From an uncultured Lachnospiraceae bacterium (GTDB lineage: Bacteria > Bacillota > Clostridia > Lachnospirales > Lachnospiraceae): DNA of 27,518 nucleotides. Numbering within the stretch: the first letter of the stretch is position 1; each line of letters opens with the position of its first letter. The notes beneath the pieces are model-generated. The model was given only the letters and a program-made list of their open reading frames with translations. It did not search any database and was not told the origin of the DNA. The position numbers and the translations under genes are program-made. Location of the stretch: NCBI GenBank assembly GCA_910578085.1, contig CAJTPM010000031.1:20581-48098 (forward strand). The letters run 5' to 3'. This document shows positions 1 through 6,952 of this stretch, piece by piece.

Positions 1-138
1 TCGATACGGTGCAATATACGGAGTAGATTGCAGCGTTTCCCGAAAGCTGAACCGACAGGTGAAGCTGGTTCGATACGGTGCAATATACGGAGTAGATTGC
101 AGCGTTTCCCGAAAGCTGAACCGATATGTGAAGCAAAA
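1..138. repeat. 69-bp tandem direct repeat, two copies (left one cut by window edge)
   Basis: Bases 1-55 recur exactly at 70-124 and the match continues with two differences to about 134, so the period is 69 bp. The unit can fold: GGTTC (67-71) pairs with GAACC (118-122), enclosing TGCAAT/ATTGCA (79-84/96-101) and a second small hairpin (102-116), a three-way-junction shape. Because 69 is a multiple of three, the repeat is also open in one reading frame. More copies may lie to the left of the window. I do not recognise the family. Confidence 0.85.
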
Positions 139-241
139 ACATCATAAGAAGCGTCATAAGCACCCCCGTTTACTCATAATATGGATAATAGGAAGCATGT
201 TGAGACTATATCTAAAGGAGGAAACGGGGTTTGTATTATGA
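2..241 (+). CDS. possible 3' end of an upstream reading frame running through the repeat (partial, doubtful)
   Basis: Frame 2 is open from the left edge to a TGA at 239-241, giving two 23-residue units that begin RYGAIYGVDCSVSRKLNR, followed by a basic stretch (KQKHHKKRHKHPR), a short hydrophobic stretch and the end LKEETGFVL. The stop overlaps the TTG start of the next gene by 11 bases. The protein resembles nothing I know. The repeat may instead be non-coding and open only because its length is a multiple of three. No start with a ribosome binding site is visible inside the window. Confidence 0.15.
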   Translation, partial: RYGAIYGVDCSVSRKLNRQVKLVRYGAIYGVDCSVSRKLNRYVKQKHHKKRHKHPRLLIIWIIGSMLRLYLKEETGFVL

Positions 242-1784
242 TAAAAGAATAAGATATTTGAGCTATTATGAGAGCGGCATTAAGTTGCAGAATGCCGGAT
301 ATGTGAAGTTTCAGGTGAGGGACAGCCTTTGCCAGATGATCATTTATGTGAAAGGCCCACGGCTTATGGGAAGCGGTGAGGGAGCGGTGTATCTGCTCTC
401 GAGAAAACAGGACCAGACGGATACGGATGGGTTTTATCTGGGAGGCCGGGACAGCCGCCTGCAAAAACATCTGTTGGGAAATTTGAATATCTGTAACGGA
501 CAGGGACATTGTGCAGTACGAATGAATGCGGAAAATATGGCGGATAGCGGATTGCGATATGATGAGATCTGCGGAATCAAAATTGAGCTGCATGAATACC
601 AGTATCTGGAATCACAGTGGAGCATAACGAATTTTATGCCGAAAAGGGTGGAAACACAAATCGCTTCAGGTACAGGGTACAGGCTGCGCAGACCGCAGGG
701 AGAGAGGCGGAGTTCGGAAGGAAAGAATCAGGTAAACGATCAGGGCAGTATAGTAGTTAAGCCGCAGGAGGAAGGCGGCATACCGGACGGGTCAGCTGCG
801 GGGATCAATCTGATAGTGACACCTGTGTCAGAAAATCTGAGAGTTGAGAAACTTGTCCGGCAGGATTGGATGCAGGGAGAAAGCAATGTCATGGAGCTGT
901 CAGAAAGAGGCCGGCTGGAGGCGGATGTAAAGATGGAAACGGAGGCGGCCGCAGCAGAAGCTGATATGGAGGAGAAAGCGGATAGAGATACAACAAAGGC
1001 CAACATGGAAGAAAAGGCGGGAAGTGTTGCAGCAAAAGCTGCCATAGAGGAAATATCGGAAAGAACCATAAATATAGTGGGAGACACAGGAGTGATGTCA
1101 GGGCGGGCTGCATTTCCGGAGAATATAGGAGAGAATGCAGAAAAAATCGTGACGGTGACAGATATGAAAGGGGTATCGGAGAGAGAAAATACGGAGCGGG
1201 AGATAGAAGAGAAACCGGGAGAAACTGCGGCTAAGGAAAAAATTATAGAGAAAGCAGAAAAAGTAGAGAGCGTGAAAAGAGAAGTACTTGCAGACTGGGC
1301 AGCGGATCAGGAGCCAGTGGGAGAAAAAGAAGATTCTATGGAGGAGATGCTGGAACGGGAGGTGAGAAGAAAAGAAGCGCAGTTGGGCCGATCGGAACAA
1401 ATGGAAGAAATACGGCCCGAAGAACAGGAACTTCACTCTGATAAATGGGAACAATTGAGAAAAATTTATCCGGTTGTGCATCCGATCAGGGAGGAAGAGG
1501 AATATTTAAAGATCGCACCGAAAGACTTTGTTATCTTTTCAGAAAAGTATCAGGAACTGGTACACAACAGTTTTTTGTTGCATGGCTATTATAATTATAA
1601 GCATTTGATCCTTGGCAAAAGAGAAAAAGACGGCAGAGTGATCTATTATCTGGGCGTACCGGGAACCTTCCACGACAGAGAAAAAACTGTGGCAGTGATG
1701 TTTGGTTTTGAGGCTTTTGACGGGAAGAGGGAACCGGCAGAAAACGGAGATTTCGGATATTATCTGAGAAGAGTGGAAATATAG
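231..1784 (+). CDS. DUF6128-like protein with charged repetitive middle (517 aa)
   Basis: The function is unknown. The TTG start at 231 is chosen because AAAGGAGG lies about nine bases upstream (214-221). Two blocks look conserved: an N-terminal part (residues about 1-130, starting MYYDKRIRYLSYYESG) and a C-terminal part (about 445-517) with NSFLLHGYYNYKHLILG, YYLGVPGTFHDREK, MFGFEAF and GYYLRRVEI. This two-block pattern matches what I remember of Lachnospiraceae proteins annotated DUF6128, where the C-terminal HGYYNY block is typical. The middle (about 160-420) is rich in Glu, Lys and Ala, and contains imperfect 13-residue units near 244-285 (ADMEEKADRDTTK, ANMEEKAGSVAAK, AAIEEISERT), probably helical or disordered. 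There is no signal peptide or membrane segment, so it is probably cytoplasmic. A strong terminator follows directly. Family assignment is moderate; function is not claimed. Confidence 0.75.
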   Translation: MYYDKRIRYLSYYESGIKLQNAGYVKFQVRDSLCQMIIYVKGPRLMGSGEGAVYLLSRKQDQTDTDGFYLGGRDSRLQKHLLGNLNICNGQGHCAVRMNAENMADSGLRYDEICGIKIELHEYQYLESQWSITNFMPKRVETQIASGTGYRLRRPQGERRSSEGKNQVNDQGSIVVKPQEEGGIPDGSAAGINLIVTPVSENLRVEKLVRQDWMQGESNVMELSERGRLEADVKMETEAAAAEADMEEKADRDTTKANMEEKAGSVAAKAAIEEISERTINIVGDTGVMSGRAAFPENIGENAEKIVTVTDMKGVSERENTEREIEEKPGETAAKEKIIEKAEKVESVKREVLADWAADQEPVGEKEDSMEEMLEREVRRKEAQLGRSEQMEEIRPEEQELHSDKWEQLRKIYPVVHPIREEEEYLKIAPKDFVIFSEKYQELVHNSFLLHGYYNYKHLILGKREKDGRVIYYLGVPGTFHDREKTVAVMFGFEAFDGKREPAENGDFGYYLRRVEI

Positions 1785-1795
1785 AATACTGATAT

Positions 1796-1991
1796 AAAAA
1801 CTGTACCGGGCAGCCTGCTGTCCGGTACTTTTGCAGCCAACTCCGCCAGGCTTCCTCACGTCACATGAAAGATTCTGCTTAGTGCTGCTTTGTTCCCAAC
1901 CTGACACGGTTCGCAGATTTCCATTGCGCAAGACCCGGCCTCTTTGCCGCTTGCGAAAGGCAGCAACAACAGGCTGCCCGATACAGTTATG
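1796..1991 (-). ncRNA. ffs: signal recognition particle RNA, Bacillus/Clostridium large type
   Basis: This is the RNA scaffold of the signal recognition particle, which binds Ffh and targets nascent membrane proteins. Read on the minus strand, 1940-1830 follows the B. subtilis scRNA domain IV region closely: GGGTCTTGCGCAATGG, then GTGTCAGGTTGGGAACAAAG with GCAGC, then TTTCATGTGACG and AGCCTGGCGGAGTTGGCTGC. The apical GGAA loop is kept, while its closing pairs are changed on both sides (UG/CA in place of CC/GG), as expected of a conserved stem. The 5' segment (opposite 1970-1980) pairs perfectly over 11 bases with the 3' segment (opposite 1807-1817), closing the molecule. The 5' end is inferred from the promoter and the 3' end from the terminator, so both are good to a few bases. 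At about 195 nt it is shorter than the B. subtilis RNA (about 270). Confidence 0.93.
1803..1832. terminator. bidirectional intrinsic terminator between DUF6128-like gene and SRP RNA
   Basis: GTACCGG (1803-1809) pairs with CCGGTAC (1822-1828), extended by four inner pairs (one G-U) around a CCTG loop. TTTT follows on the plus strand (1829-1832) and TTTTT on the minus strand (opposite 1796-1800). It can end both the plus-strand gene that stops at 1784 and the SRP RNA read from the other strand. Confidence 0.85.
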
Positions 1992-1997
1992 CTTTTC

Positions 1998-2026
1998 AGT
2001 ATAGGTGTTTTTTCCTGAAAAGTCAA
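1998..2026 (-). promoter_or_regulatory. sigma-A promoter of the SRP RNA
   Basis: On the minus strand TTGACT (opposite 2021-2026) and TATACT (opposite 1998-2003) are separated by exactly 17 bases, placing the start near 1991. The -35 box contains the TGA stop codon of the upstream DUF6020-like gene, so the two genes abut completely. Confidence 0.85.
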
Positions 2027-3633
2027 GAAAAAGGTGTGGGTGCGGCCTCTTTCCAGAAGAGAATACCAAAAAGCAGAGGTGTAGTCAGCATCATCGGAAA
2101 CAAATAGCGCAGCAGAGCTATTGGTCCGAGGAGAAGTCCGCAAAAATAAAGGGCAGCAGGCAGAATGCACAGCAGCATTTTTTTGCTTTTTCGCTCTATT
2201 GAGACACCGGTACCGATTACGATCAGATAGATGGAAATACCGGGTTGCATTGGTGGAAAGTAGTTTTTCTTTTGAAGCTGTTTTTCCAAAAAAGAATAAT
2301 ATTTTGGGAAAAGACCATATCTGGAGATGGTCAGATGGGATATTCCAGGAAAGGTCTCTTCAAGGGCAAGTCCACGGCGGACGCTGCGGCCCATGTCCAG
2401 GTAGGAAAGAACCAGATTTCGGAAAGCGCGGATATAAATGCCGGGATTTTGACTGCCGACAGTGAGATAAAGGGAAATATACTTTTCGGAATCTTTGGAA
2501 AAGGCTTCTGTATCAAAGAAGGCCTTCATGGGATCTGCTGTGTCCTGCTGGAAGGTATCCCAGGATTCAACAGGAAGAATTTCCTGGACTGTATCAAGCT
2601 GTTGCGTTGTGATATTCGCCGGTTCTGTATTGCAGACAGAGGCGGAACATACGGCAGCCAACTGCTGAATCGGAATACTCATATTCTCTCTGGCATTTCC
2701 TGTTGGGATGTGCAGGCCCTGTGCAAAAAACAGGGACAGCAGTCGGGAAATCAGAAAGATCATGCACAGAGAAAAGATTGTTTCTCTGAATTGACGGAGA
2801 AAAAAAATCAGAATAACAGCAAGTAAAACAGCCAGATAAATTGCAGCGTTTCTCATCAGGCACATGATGGAACCGGATATAAGCAGACGGAGACAAGGGT
2901 GGGTAAAACAGAAACGCCCTGTAGGGAAATTGGGTTTAATTGTATCTGTGCTACATATGGTTTCCAGAAGATTTATGAAAAAATGCAGAAAACAGACGCC
3001 GAACAGGATATCTTTTGTGACATTGAAGGTCAGAATGTGAAGAGTGGGATTTAGCACGATCCAAAGGAATCCGCCAGCGATGACAGTGAAAGGAGTGTGG
3101 AGCTTTTTCAGAAATAAGAGTGATCTTGCAAGGACCTGTGTCACGAGCAGGCCCTGGATCAGTGTGAACAGTGCAAGGCCAAGGGAAGCATTTTTGAGTA
3201 TGCTTTCGCCCAGAGAGAGAAAAAGACCAAGCAGGCAGGTATGGAGCAGGGGATTGGCGCTTGTGAGCTCCATTTCTCCAAAATATTGGGCGGCCTGAAT
3301 TGGAGCATCATATCCGAAGGTGCCTGGAAATAGTGCAAGAAAGGCGGGAAGAAAGGACAACGAAATAAGAAACCATAGAATCATCATAAGTTTCCGGTCG
3401 GAACAGGAATTGTATAGTTTGACACCGAGGCTGCAGCCGGAAAGACGCCGTTTCATCTGTGGAGAAAAAACGCGATTGAAAAGGACATGGAGCGCTACAC
3501 CTGTAACAAAAAAAACCAGGAAAGAAAAAACAAAAAGCCCTATCATGGAATAGCGGCTAAGACCAAACAGCATGACAAAAAAAGAAAAAAAGAAAGAAAC
3601 AAACAGGATTCCTTTCAGAGGAACAGTTTTCAT
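2023..3633 (-). CDS. DUF6020-like polytopic membrane protein (536 aa)
   Basis: An integral membrane protein with roughly ten or more hydrophobic segments from the N terminus (residues 8-26, 29-50) to the C terminus (IYLIVIGTGVSI, LLCILPAALYFCGLLLG, FPMMLTTPLLFGILFW). The block ALFPGTFGYDAPIQAAQYFG followed by NPLLHTCLLGLFLS is typical of proteins I know as DUF6020, membrane proteins that look like the polyprenol-phosphate-sugar glycosyltransferase superfamily, with acidic residues in the first outside loop and a following histidine. I infer, but cannot show, a role in decorating a surface polymer. It lies divergent to a GT2-GtrA glycosyltransferase, which fits. The start at 3633 has AAGGGGGAT about ten bases upstream. 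The stop sits inside the SRP RNA promoter, and no separate terminator is visible. Confidence 0.8.
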   Translation of the reverse strand: MKTVPLKGILFVSFFFSFFVMLFGLSRYSMIGLFVFSFLVFFVTGVALHVLFNRVFSPQMKRRLSGCSLGVKLYNSCSDRKLMMILWFLISLSFLPAFLALFPGTFGYDAPIQAAQYFGEMELTSANPLLHTCLLGLFLSLGESILKNASLGLALFTLIQGLLVTQVLARSLLFLKKLHTPFTVIAGGFLWIVLNPTLHILTFNVTKDILFGVCFLHFFINLLETICSTDTIKPNFPTGRFCFTHPCLRLLISGSIMCLMRNAAIYLAVLLAVILIFFLRQFRETIFSLCMIFLISRLLSLFFAQGLHIPTGNARENMSIPIQQLAAVCSASVCNTEPANITTQQLDTVQEILPVESWDTFQQDTADPMKAFFDTEAFSKDSEKYISLYLTVGSQNPGIYIRAFRNLVLSYLDMGRSVRRGLALEETFPGISHLTISRYGLFPKYYSFLEKQLQKKNYFPPMQPGISIYLIVIGTGVSIERKSKKMLLCILPAALYFCGLLLGPIALLRYLFPMMLTTPLLFGILFWKEAAPTPFS

Positions 3634-3870
3634 AATTTAGTAGATCCCCCTTCCGCATATCATTTTTCTTATTATTACCGATTTGATATTAAAAAATGCG
3701 GGCAGTTTTCCGGGTGCAAAATTTACGGAGTGTTAAGCAGGCATAAAGTGGCTGAATCAGGAGATAATGTAAAGAGCAGAGTCATAAGAATGACCGTATT
3801 GGCTTTGTGGGCGTGATGTATGCGTGATGGGTAAAAAATGCCTGGAAATGTGGGGGAAGCGACGGTGAAT

Positions 3871-4941
3871 ATGTCAAAATTTTCGGGAAAGATGTCAGTG
3901 ATCATTCCATCCTATCGACCTGACGGAAAGCTGATCGAGGTAGTGAGAAAATTAAGAGAGAAGGGATTTGGGGATATCATTCTTGTAGATGATGGCAGCG
4001 GAGATGAGTTCAGACAGATTTTCGGAGAGGTATCTCTTTTTCCCGAGGTAACAGTCCTGACTCATCAGGAGAACAGAGGAAAGGGCAGCGCACTAAAAAC
4101 CGCTTTTGGATATTGTATACGGGAGAGGTCAGAATGTAACGGCGTTATTACGGTGGATGGAGATGATCAGCATCATATAGAAGATATTATGGCATGCTGT
4201 GCAAGACTTCAGGAAAAGCCTGACCATGTGATCCTGGGAGCCAGAGATTTCGGGGCAAAAGAAGTTCCTTTTCGCAGCCGATTCGGCAATATCCTGACGA
4301 GGGGTATTTTCCGCATAGCCTGTGGTATTCAGATAACGGATACACAGACGGGGCTGCGGGCAATTCCGGCATGTTATCTGCGGGATATGATGGAGATAGA
4401 AGGAAACAGATATGAGTATGAAACGAATATGCTGCTGGAAATGAAAGCCCGGGGAATCCCTTTTGAGGAAGTGGAGATCCGTACGATCTATCTGAATGAA
4501 AATAATTCTTCCCATTTTAATCCTTTAAAAGATTCTTTTCGTATATACTATACAATTTTTACATTTGCAGGCAGCGCCGCTGCTTCATCGTCAATTGATC
4601 TTTTCCTGTTTTATCTGGCGACAGGCCTTCTTACACGCATGAAACCGGAAGGTGCATGGAATATCGCCGCTGCAGCCATAGCAGCGCGGGCGGGTTCCTC
4701 TCTGTTCAACTATCATATAAACCGTCGGAAAGTTTTTGGCCGTGGCAACAGAAGTTCCGCTGTCAGATATTATATGCTCTGTGTGTTGCAGCTTGCGGTG
4801 AGCGTGGGGATCGTATCGGGAATATCCTTCCTTTTTCCGACGGGAAATTTCGGTAAGACATTGATCAAGGCTTTAGCTGATATCATCCTGTTCCTGATCA
4901 GCTATCAGATTCAGCGGGAGTGGGTGTTTCAGGAGGCGTAG
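3871..4941 (+). CDS. GT2 family glycosyltransferase fused to a GtrA-like membrane domain (356 aa)
   Basis: Residues about 8-220 are a GT-A fold: MSVIIPSYRPDGKL, VDDGSGD (D40, D41), NRGKGSALKTAF, the DxD-type metal site DGDDQH (D96-D99), TDTQTGLRAIP and YEYETNMLLEMKARGIP, as in dolichol- or polyprenol-phosphate sugar transferases. Residues about 225-356 hold about four membrane segments (AGSAAASSSIDLFLFYLA; FNYHINRRKVF; LQLAVSVGIVSGISFLF; ALADIILFLISYQIQREWVF), the GtrA pattern implicated in flipping lipid-linked sugars. A single protein may therefore make and translocate a lipid-linked sugar. An in-frame ATG at 3838 has no ribosome binding site; 3871 has GGGGGAAG about 11 bases upstream. The last 44 bases overlap tadA on the other strand and no terminator follows closely. 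Confidence 0.87.
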   Translation: MSKFSGKMSVIIPSYRPDGKLIEVVRKLREKGFGDIILVDDGSGDEFRQIFGEVSLFPEVTVLTHQENRGKGSALKTAFGYCIRERSECNGVITVDGDDQHHIEDIMACCARLQEKPDHVILGARDFGAKEVPFRSRFGNILTRGIFRIACGIQITDTQTGLRAIPACYLRDMMEIEGNRYEYETNMLLEMKARGIPFEEVEIRTIYLNENNSSHFNPLKDSFRIYYTIFTFAGSAAASSSIDLFLFYLATGLLTRMKPEGAWNIAAAAIAARAGSSLFNYHINRRKVFGRGNRSSAVRYYMLCVLQLAVSVGIVSGISFLFPTGNFGKTLIKALADIILFLISYQIQREWVFQEA

Positions 4942-5434
4942 CAGGAGTTTTTTCCAGCTTATTGCGGATTCTCAGATCCTTAAAAAACTGTTTCAGGACA
5001 GTGCTGCATTCCTTCTCCAGAATTCCCCGTATCACCTGAACCTGATGATTGAACTCAGGCATCTCGAGGAGATTGAGAATGGAACCTGCACACCCGGCTT
5101 TGGGATTCATGCAGCCGATCACGACCTGTGGGATTCTTGCCTGTACGATAGCGCCGGAACACATCTGACAGGGCTCTAAGGTCACATATAGGGTGCAGTC
5201 CTCTAACCGCCAGTCACCGATCTTTTTGCTGGCTTTTCTGATCGCTGTGATTTCGGCGTGGGATAATGTATTTTTGTCGGTATTTCTGCGGTTGTATCCT
5301 CTGGCGATGATTTTATTGTCATGGACGATCACACAGCCGATGGGCACTTCTCGGAGGAGAAGTGCCTTTTTTGCCTGCTGCAGGGCAGCGCGCATATATT
5401 TTTCGTGAAGTTTTATCAAAGATTCTGCTTCCAT
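4898..5434 (-). CDS. tadA: tRNA adenosine(34) deaminase TadA
   Basis: Deaminates A34 to inosine at the wobble position of tRNA-Arg(ACG), an essential step in decoding. The zinc site is complete: HAE with H59 and proton-shuttle E61, and PCQMC with C89 and C92. VPIGCVIV, GYNRR and RIPQVVIGCMNPKAG are also typical of TadA. The length of 178 aa is slightly long because of a Pro/Thr-rich C-terminal tail (TPATPPETPTPAESDS). That tail is the part that overlaps the glycosyltransferase on the opposite strand. The start at 5434 has AGAGGTGAG upstream. The DUF402 gene lies 116 bases upstream in the same direction, so co-transcription is possible. No terminator is visible after the stop. Confidence 0.95.
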   Translation of the reverse strand: MEAESLIKLHEKYMRAALQQAKKALLLREVPIGCVIVHDNKIIARGYNRRNTDKNTLSHAEITAIRKASKKIGDWRLEDCTLYVTLEPCQMCSGAIVQARIPQVVIGCMNPKAGCAGSILNLLEMPEFNHQVQVIRGILEKECSTVLKQFFKDLRIRNKLEKTPATPPETPTPAESDS

Positions 5435-5550
5435 GGATGCTCACCTCTTACATGCAAAATGACTGTGACGCCATAAAGGAGAAAAAGACATTTTTTAAGC
5501 GTATATACCCCGGCTTACACCATTCCGGAATATGGCAGTATCATAACCAG

Positions 5551-6030
5551 TCAGTTCAGCTTTTCAAACACCGGCGTATAAATATCATAAAAAGTATTGT
5601 CATAAATATCATTTAAAAGATGATTGGCGGTAAGCAGAGAACGCTGTAAAAGCTCATCAGAGATCAGCCTTTCGGCATGGGCCTGGGCCAGCTCATCCAT
5701 GTCAAGTATCTTGAAAGATTTATCGGGATAGACGAGAATATCAAGCAGCAGATCAGTGGAAGTGAGCGAAGTTTTATCTTCGTTCCACTCGTAGGAAACA
5801 ATATCGCAGTACCAGCAGATCAGAAGGTTGTCCCGGGTATAAAATCTGCTGACTTTTACGCCTTTGTTCAGGTAATAGCAGGAATCGCCGTGGTGCAGGA
5901 TCTTTTTGGGTTTTAAGGTATTCCATCTGGTCAGAATGTGGTCCTCGGTGACCTCCAGGATAGAGTCATCTTTCAGTAAAATGCATTCGTCAGGAATCAG
6001 CCGTTTGCGGTAAAGAATCGGAGTCGTCAT
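5551..6030 (-). CDS. DUF402 domain protein, nucleoside-phosphate phosphatase-like (159 aa)
   Basis: The body matches the DUF402 fold: LLICWYCDIVSYEWNED, then TDLLLDILVYPDKSFKILDMDEL, with the clustered acidic residues that bind metal in this family, followed by a helical C terminus. Characterised relatives are nucleoside di/triphosphatases in Gram-positive bacteria and an RNA-cap or FAU-1 type RNA-binding group; the exact substrate here cannot be read. The first residues MTTPILYRKRLIPDECILLKDD are a common opening in clostridial members. It is in the same orientation as tadA and divergent from the atp operon. Confidence 0.8.
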   Translation of the reverse strand: MTTPILYRKRLIPDECILLKDDSILEVTEDHILTRWNTLKPKKILHHGDSCYYLNKGVKVSRFYTRDNLLICWYCDIVSYEWNEDKTSLTSTDLLLDILVYPDKSFKILDMDELAQAHAERLISDELLQRSLLTANHLLNDIYDNTFYDIYTPVFEKLN

Positions 6031-6053
6031 GCAGGTATCCTCAGTCAGAATAT

Positions 6054-6087
6054 GGCAGATATTTCCAGATGATATCTGCCGTTTTTA
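6054..6087 (+). terminator. orphan intrinsic terminator in plus orientation
   Basis: GGCAGATAT (6054-6062) pairs perfectly with ATATCTGCC (6072-6080) around a nine-base loop, followed by GTTTTTA. The U-tract is on the plus strand only. No plus-strand gene lies between 4941 and this site, so it would stop transcripts that run antisense through tadA and the DUF402 gene. On the minus strand it is just a hairpin in the DUF402 leader. Confidence 0.7.
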
Positions 6088-6329
6088 GTGCCGGCATTAT
6101 CTTAAAGTGTCAGGATAAAGTTCTTAAATAAAATAGTACGCTGTAGATGCGGGAAAGTCAACGGGATTTTTGATAATTTTTAACAAAATTTTCTGATTTA
6201 TCAGGGGCATAAATAGACAGTTTATCAAAAGAAACCAATACGTATTTTTTTATCTTTATCAATAGACAGATTCTCCCAAAAGGAGTATAATCATAATGTA
6301 TGTGCGAAGTTGATAAAGGAGGAAAGAAA
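6088..6329 (+). promoter_or_regulatory. atp operon upstream region with promoter TAGACA-17-TATAAT
   Basis: The promoter is TAGACA at 6263-6268 and TATAAT at 6286-6291 with a 17-base spacer, starting transcription near 6298 and leaving a leader of about 32 bases before the GTG of the first gene. Upstream, TTTATCA occurs three times (6197, 6221, 6255) and TTTTGATAA (6168-6176) is an exact inverse of TTATCAAAA (6222-6230). These could be regulator sites or just AT-rich sequence. No gene is visible here. Confidence 0.75.
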
Positions 6330-6578
6330 GTGAAATATCACAGGAACGTATACCGCTGCCTTGTTCTGATCACACAGTTTGGCATTTCTATGCTGGTTCC
6401 GATTTTTCTTTGCTCTTTTTTGGGTATTTATTTAGATAGAAAGTTCGGTACACAGTTCCTGATGGTGCTGTTGTTCTTTGTAGGCGCGGCCGCGGGATTC
6501 AGAAATGTCTGGCGGATGGCAAAGGTGATCTATGAAGAAAAGAGCGAAAAAGACAGATATGAAGAGAAAAATAAATGA
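6330..6578 (+). CDS. AtpZ/AtpI-like small membrane protein (82 aa)
   Basis: First gene of the atp operon. It has two membrane segments (about residues 12-33 and 41-57) with the short loop GIYLDRKFG between them and a charged tail (KVIYEEKSEKDRYEEKNK), the AtpZ/AtpI pattern. Family members are proposed to help c-ring assembly or to carry Mg2+. The GTG at 6330 is preferred over the in-frame ATG at 6300 because AAAGGAGG (6315-6322) sits seven bases before it and the promoter would start transcription at about 6298. The end overlaps the next gene by 47 bases in another frame, suggesting coupled translation. Confidence 0.85.
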   Translation: MKYHRNVYRCLVLITQFGISMLVPIFLCSFLGIYLDRKFGTQFLMVLLFFVGAAAGFRNVWRMAKVIYEEKSEKDRYEEKNK

Positions 6579-6948
6579 AACACTGATGGAGCTTTTTGTC
6601 GGGATCTTCCTCTGGGGACTTGTCTGGCAGGCGGCGGGCGTCTGGTTTGTACCCGATAAGTTTTCCTGCAGCCTGGGACTGTGGCTCGGCGTACTGACTG
6701 CGGAGATCTGTGCGTGGCATATGTACCGGTCCATAGACAGGGCTCTTGACTTTTCGGAGAAGGATGCCCGGAAGTATATGACGAGCCGCAGTATGATGAG
6801 ATACGGGCTGATCATCATGGTTTTACTTGTTTTGATGATCACGGGGGCGGGGAATCCGCTCTGTTGTTTTCTTGGCGTAATGGGGTTGAAAGCTGCAGCT
6901 TATCTGCAGCCCCCTTTGCATAAAGTGATGAAAAAAAGAAGGAGGTGA
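6532..6948 (+). CDS. second ATP synthase subunit I-like membrane protein (138 aa)
   Basis: Has four hydrophobic segments (about residues 19-40, 46-62, 88-104 and 105-122) between basic ends, as in the AtpI (ATP synthase I chain) family. It sits directly before atpB, the usual place for atpI. The start at 6532 has AAAGGTGA just upstream (GGCAAAGGTGATCT); the ATG at 6559 is a weaker alternative. The sequence is diverged, so assignment rests on topology and position as much as on motifs. Together with the preceding gene it gives the operon two different accessory membrane proteins. Confidence 0.8.
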   Translation: MKKRAKKTDMKRKINETLMELFVGIFLWGLVWQAAGVWFVPDKFSCSLGLWLGVLTAEICAWHMYRSIDRALDFSEKDARKYMTSRSMMRYGLIIMVLLVLMITGAGNPLCCFLGVMGLKAAAYLQPPLHKVMKKRRR

Positions 6949-6952
6949 AAGG

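Noticed and set aside
740..1113. Long minus-strand frames opposite the DUF6128-like gene (for example 740-1087)
   Set aside because: They arise from the low-complexity Glu/Ala codons of the plus-strand gene, are Ser/Ala-rich, and have no ribosome binding site.
1539..2170. Minus-strand frames across the SRP RNA (1539-2069, 1856-2170)
   Set aside because: They cross the terminator and a clear structural RNA and have no protein-like conservation.
3838..3870. Earlier ATG of the glycosyltransferase at 3838
   Set aside because: No Shine-Dalgarno precedes it, whereas 3871 has a G-rich site at about 11 bases and gives the usual N terminus.
5500..5540. Palindrome around ATTCCGGAAT between tadA and the DUF402 gene
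   Set aside because: Short, no T tract and no context to give it a role; could be chance.
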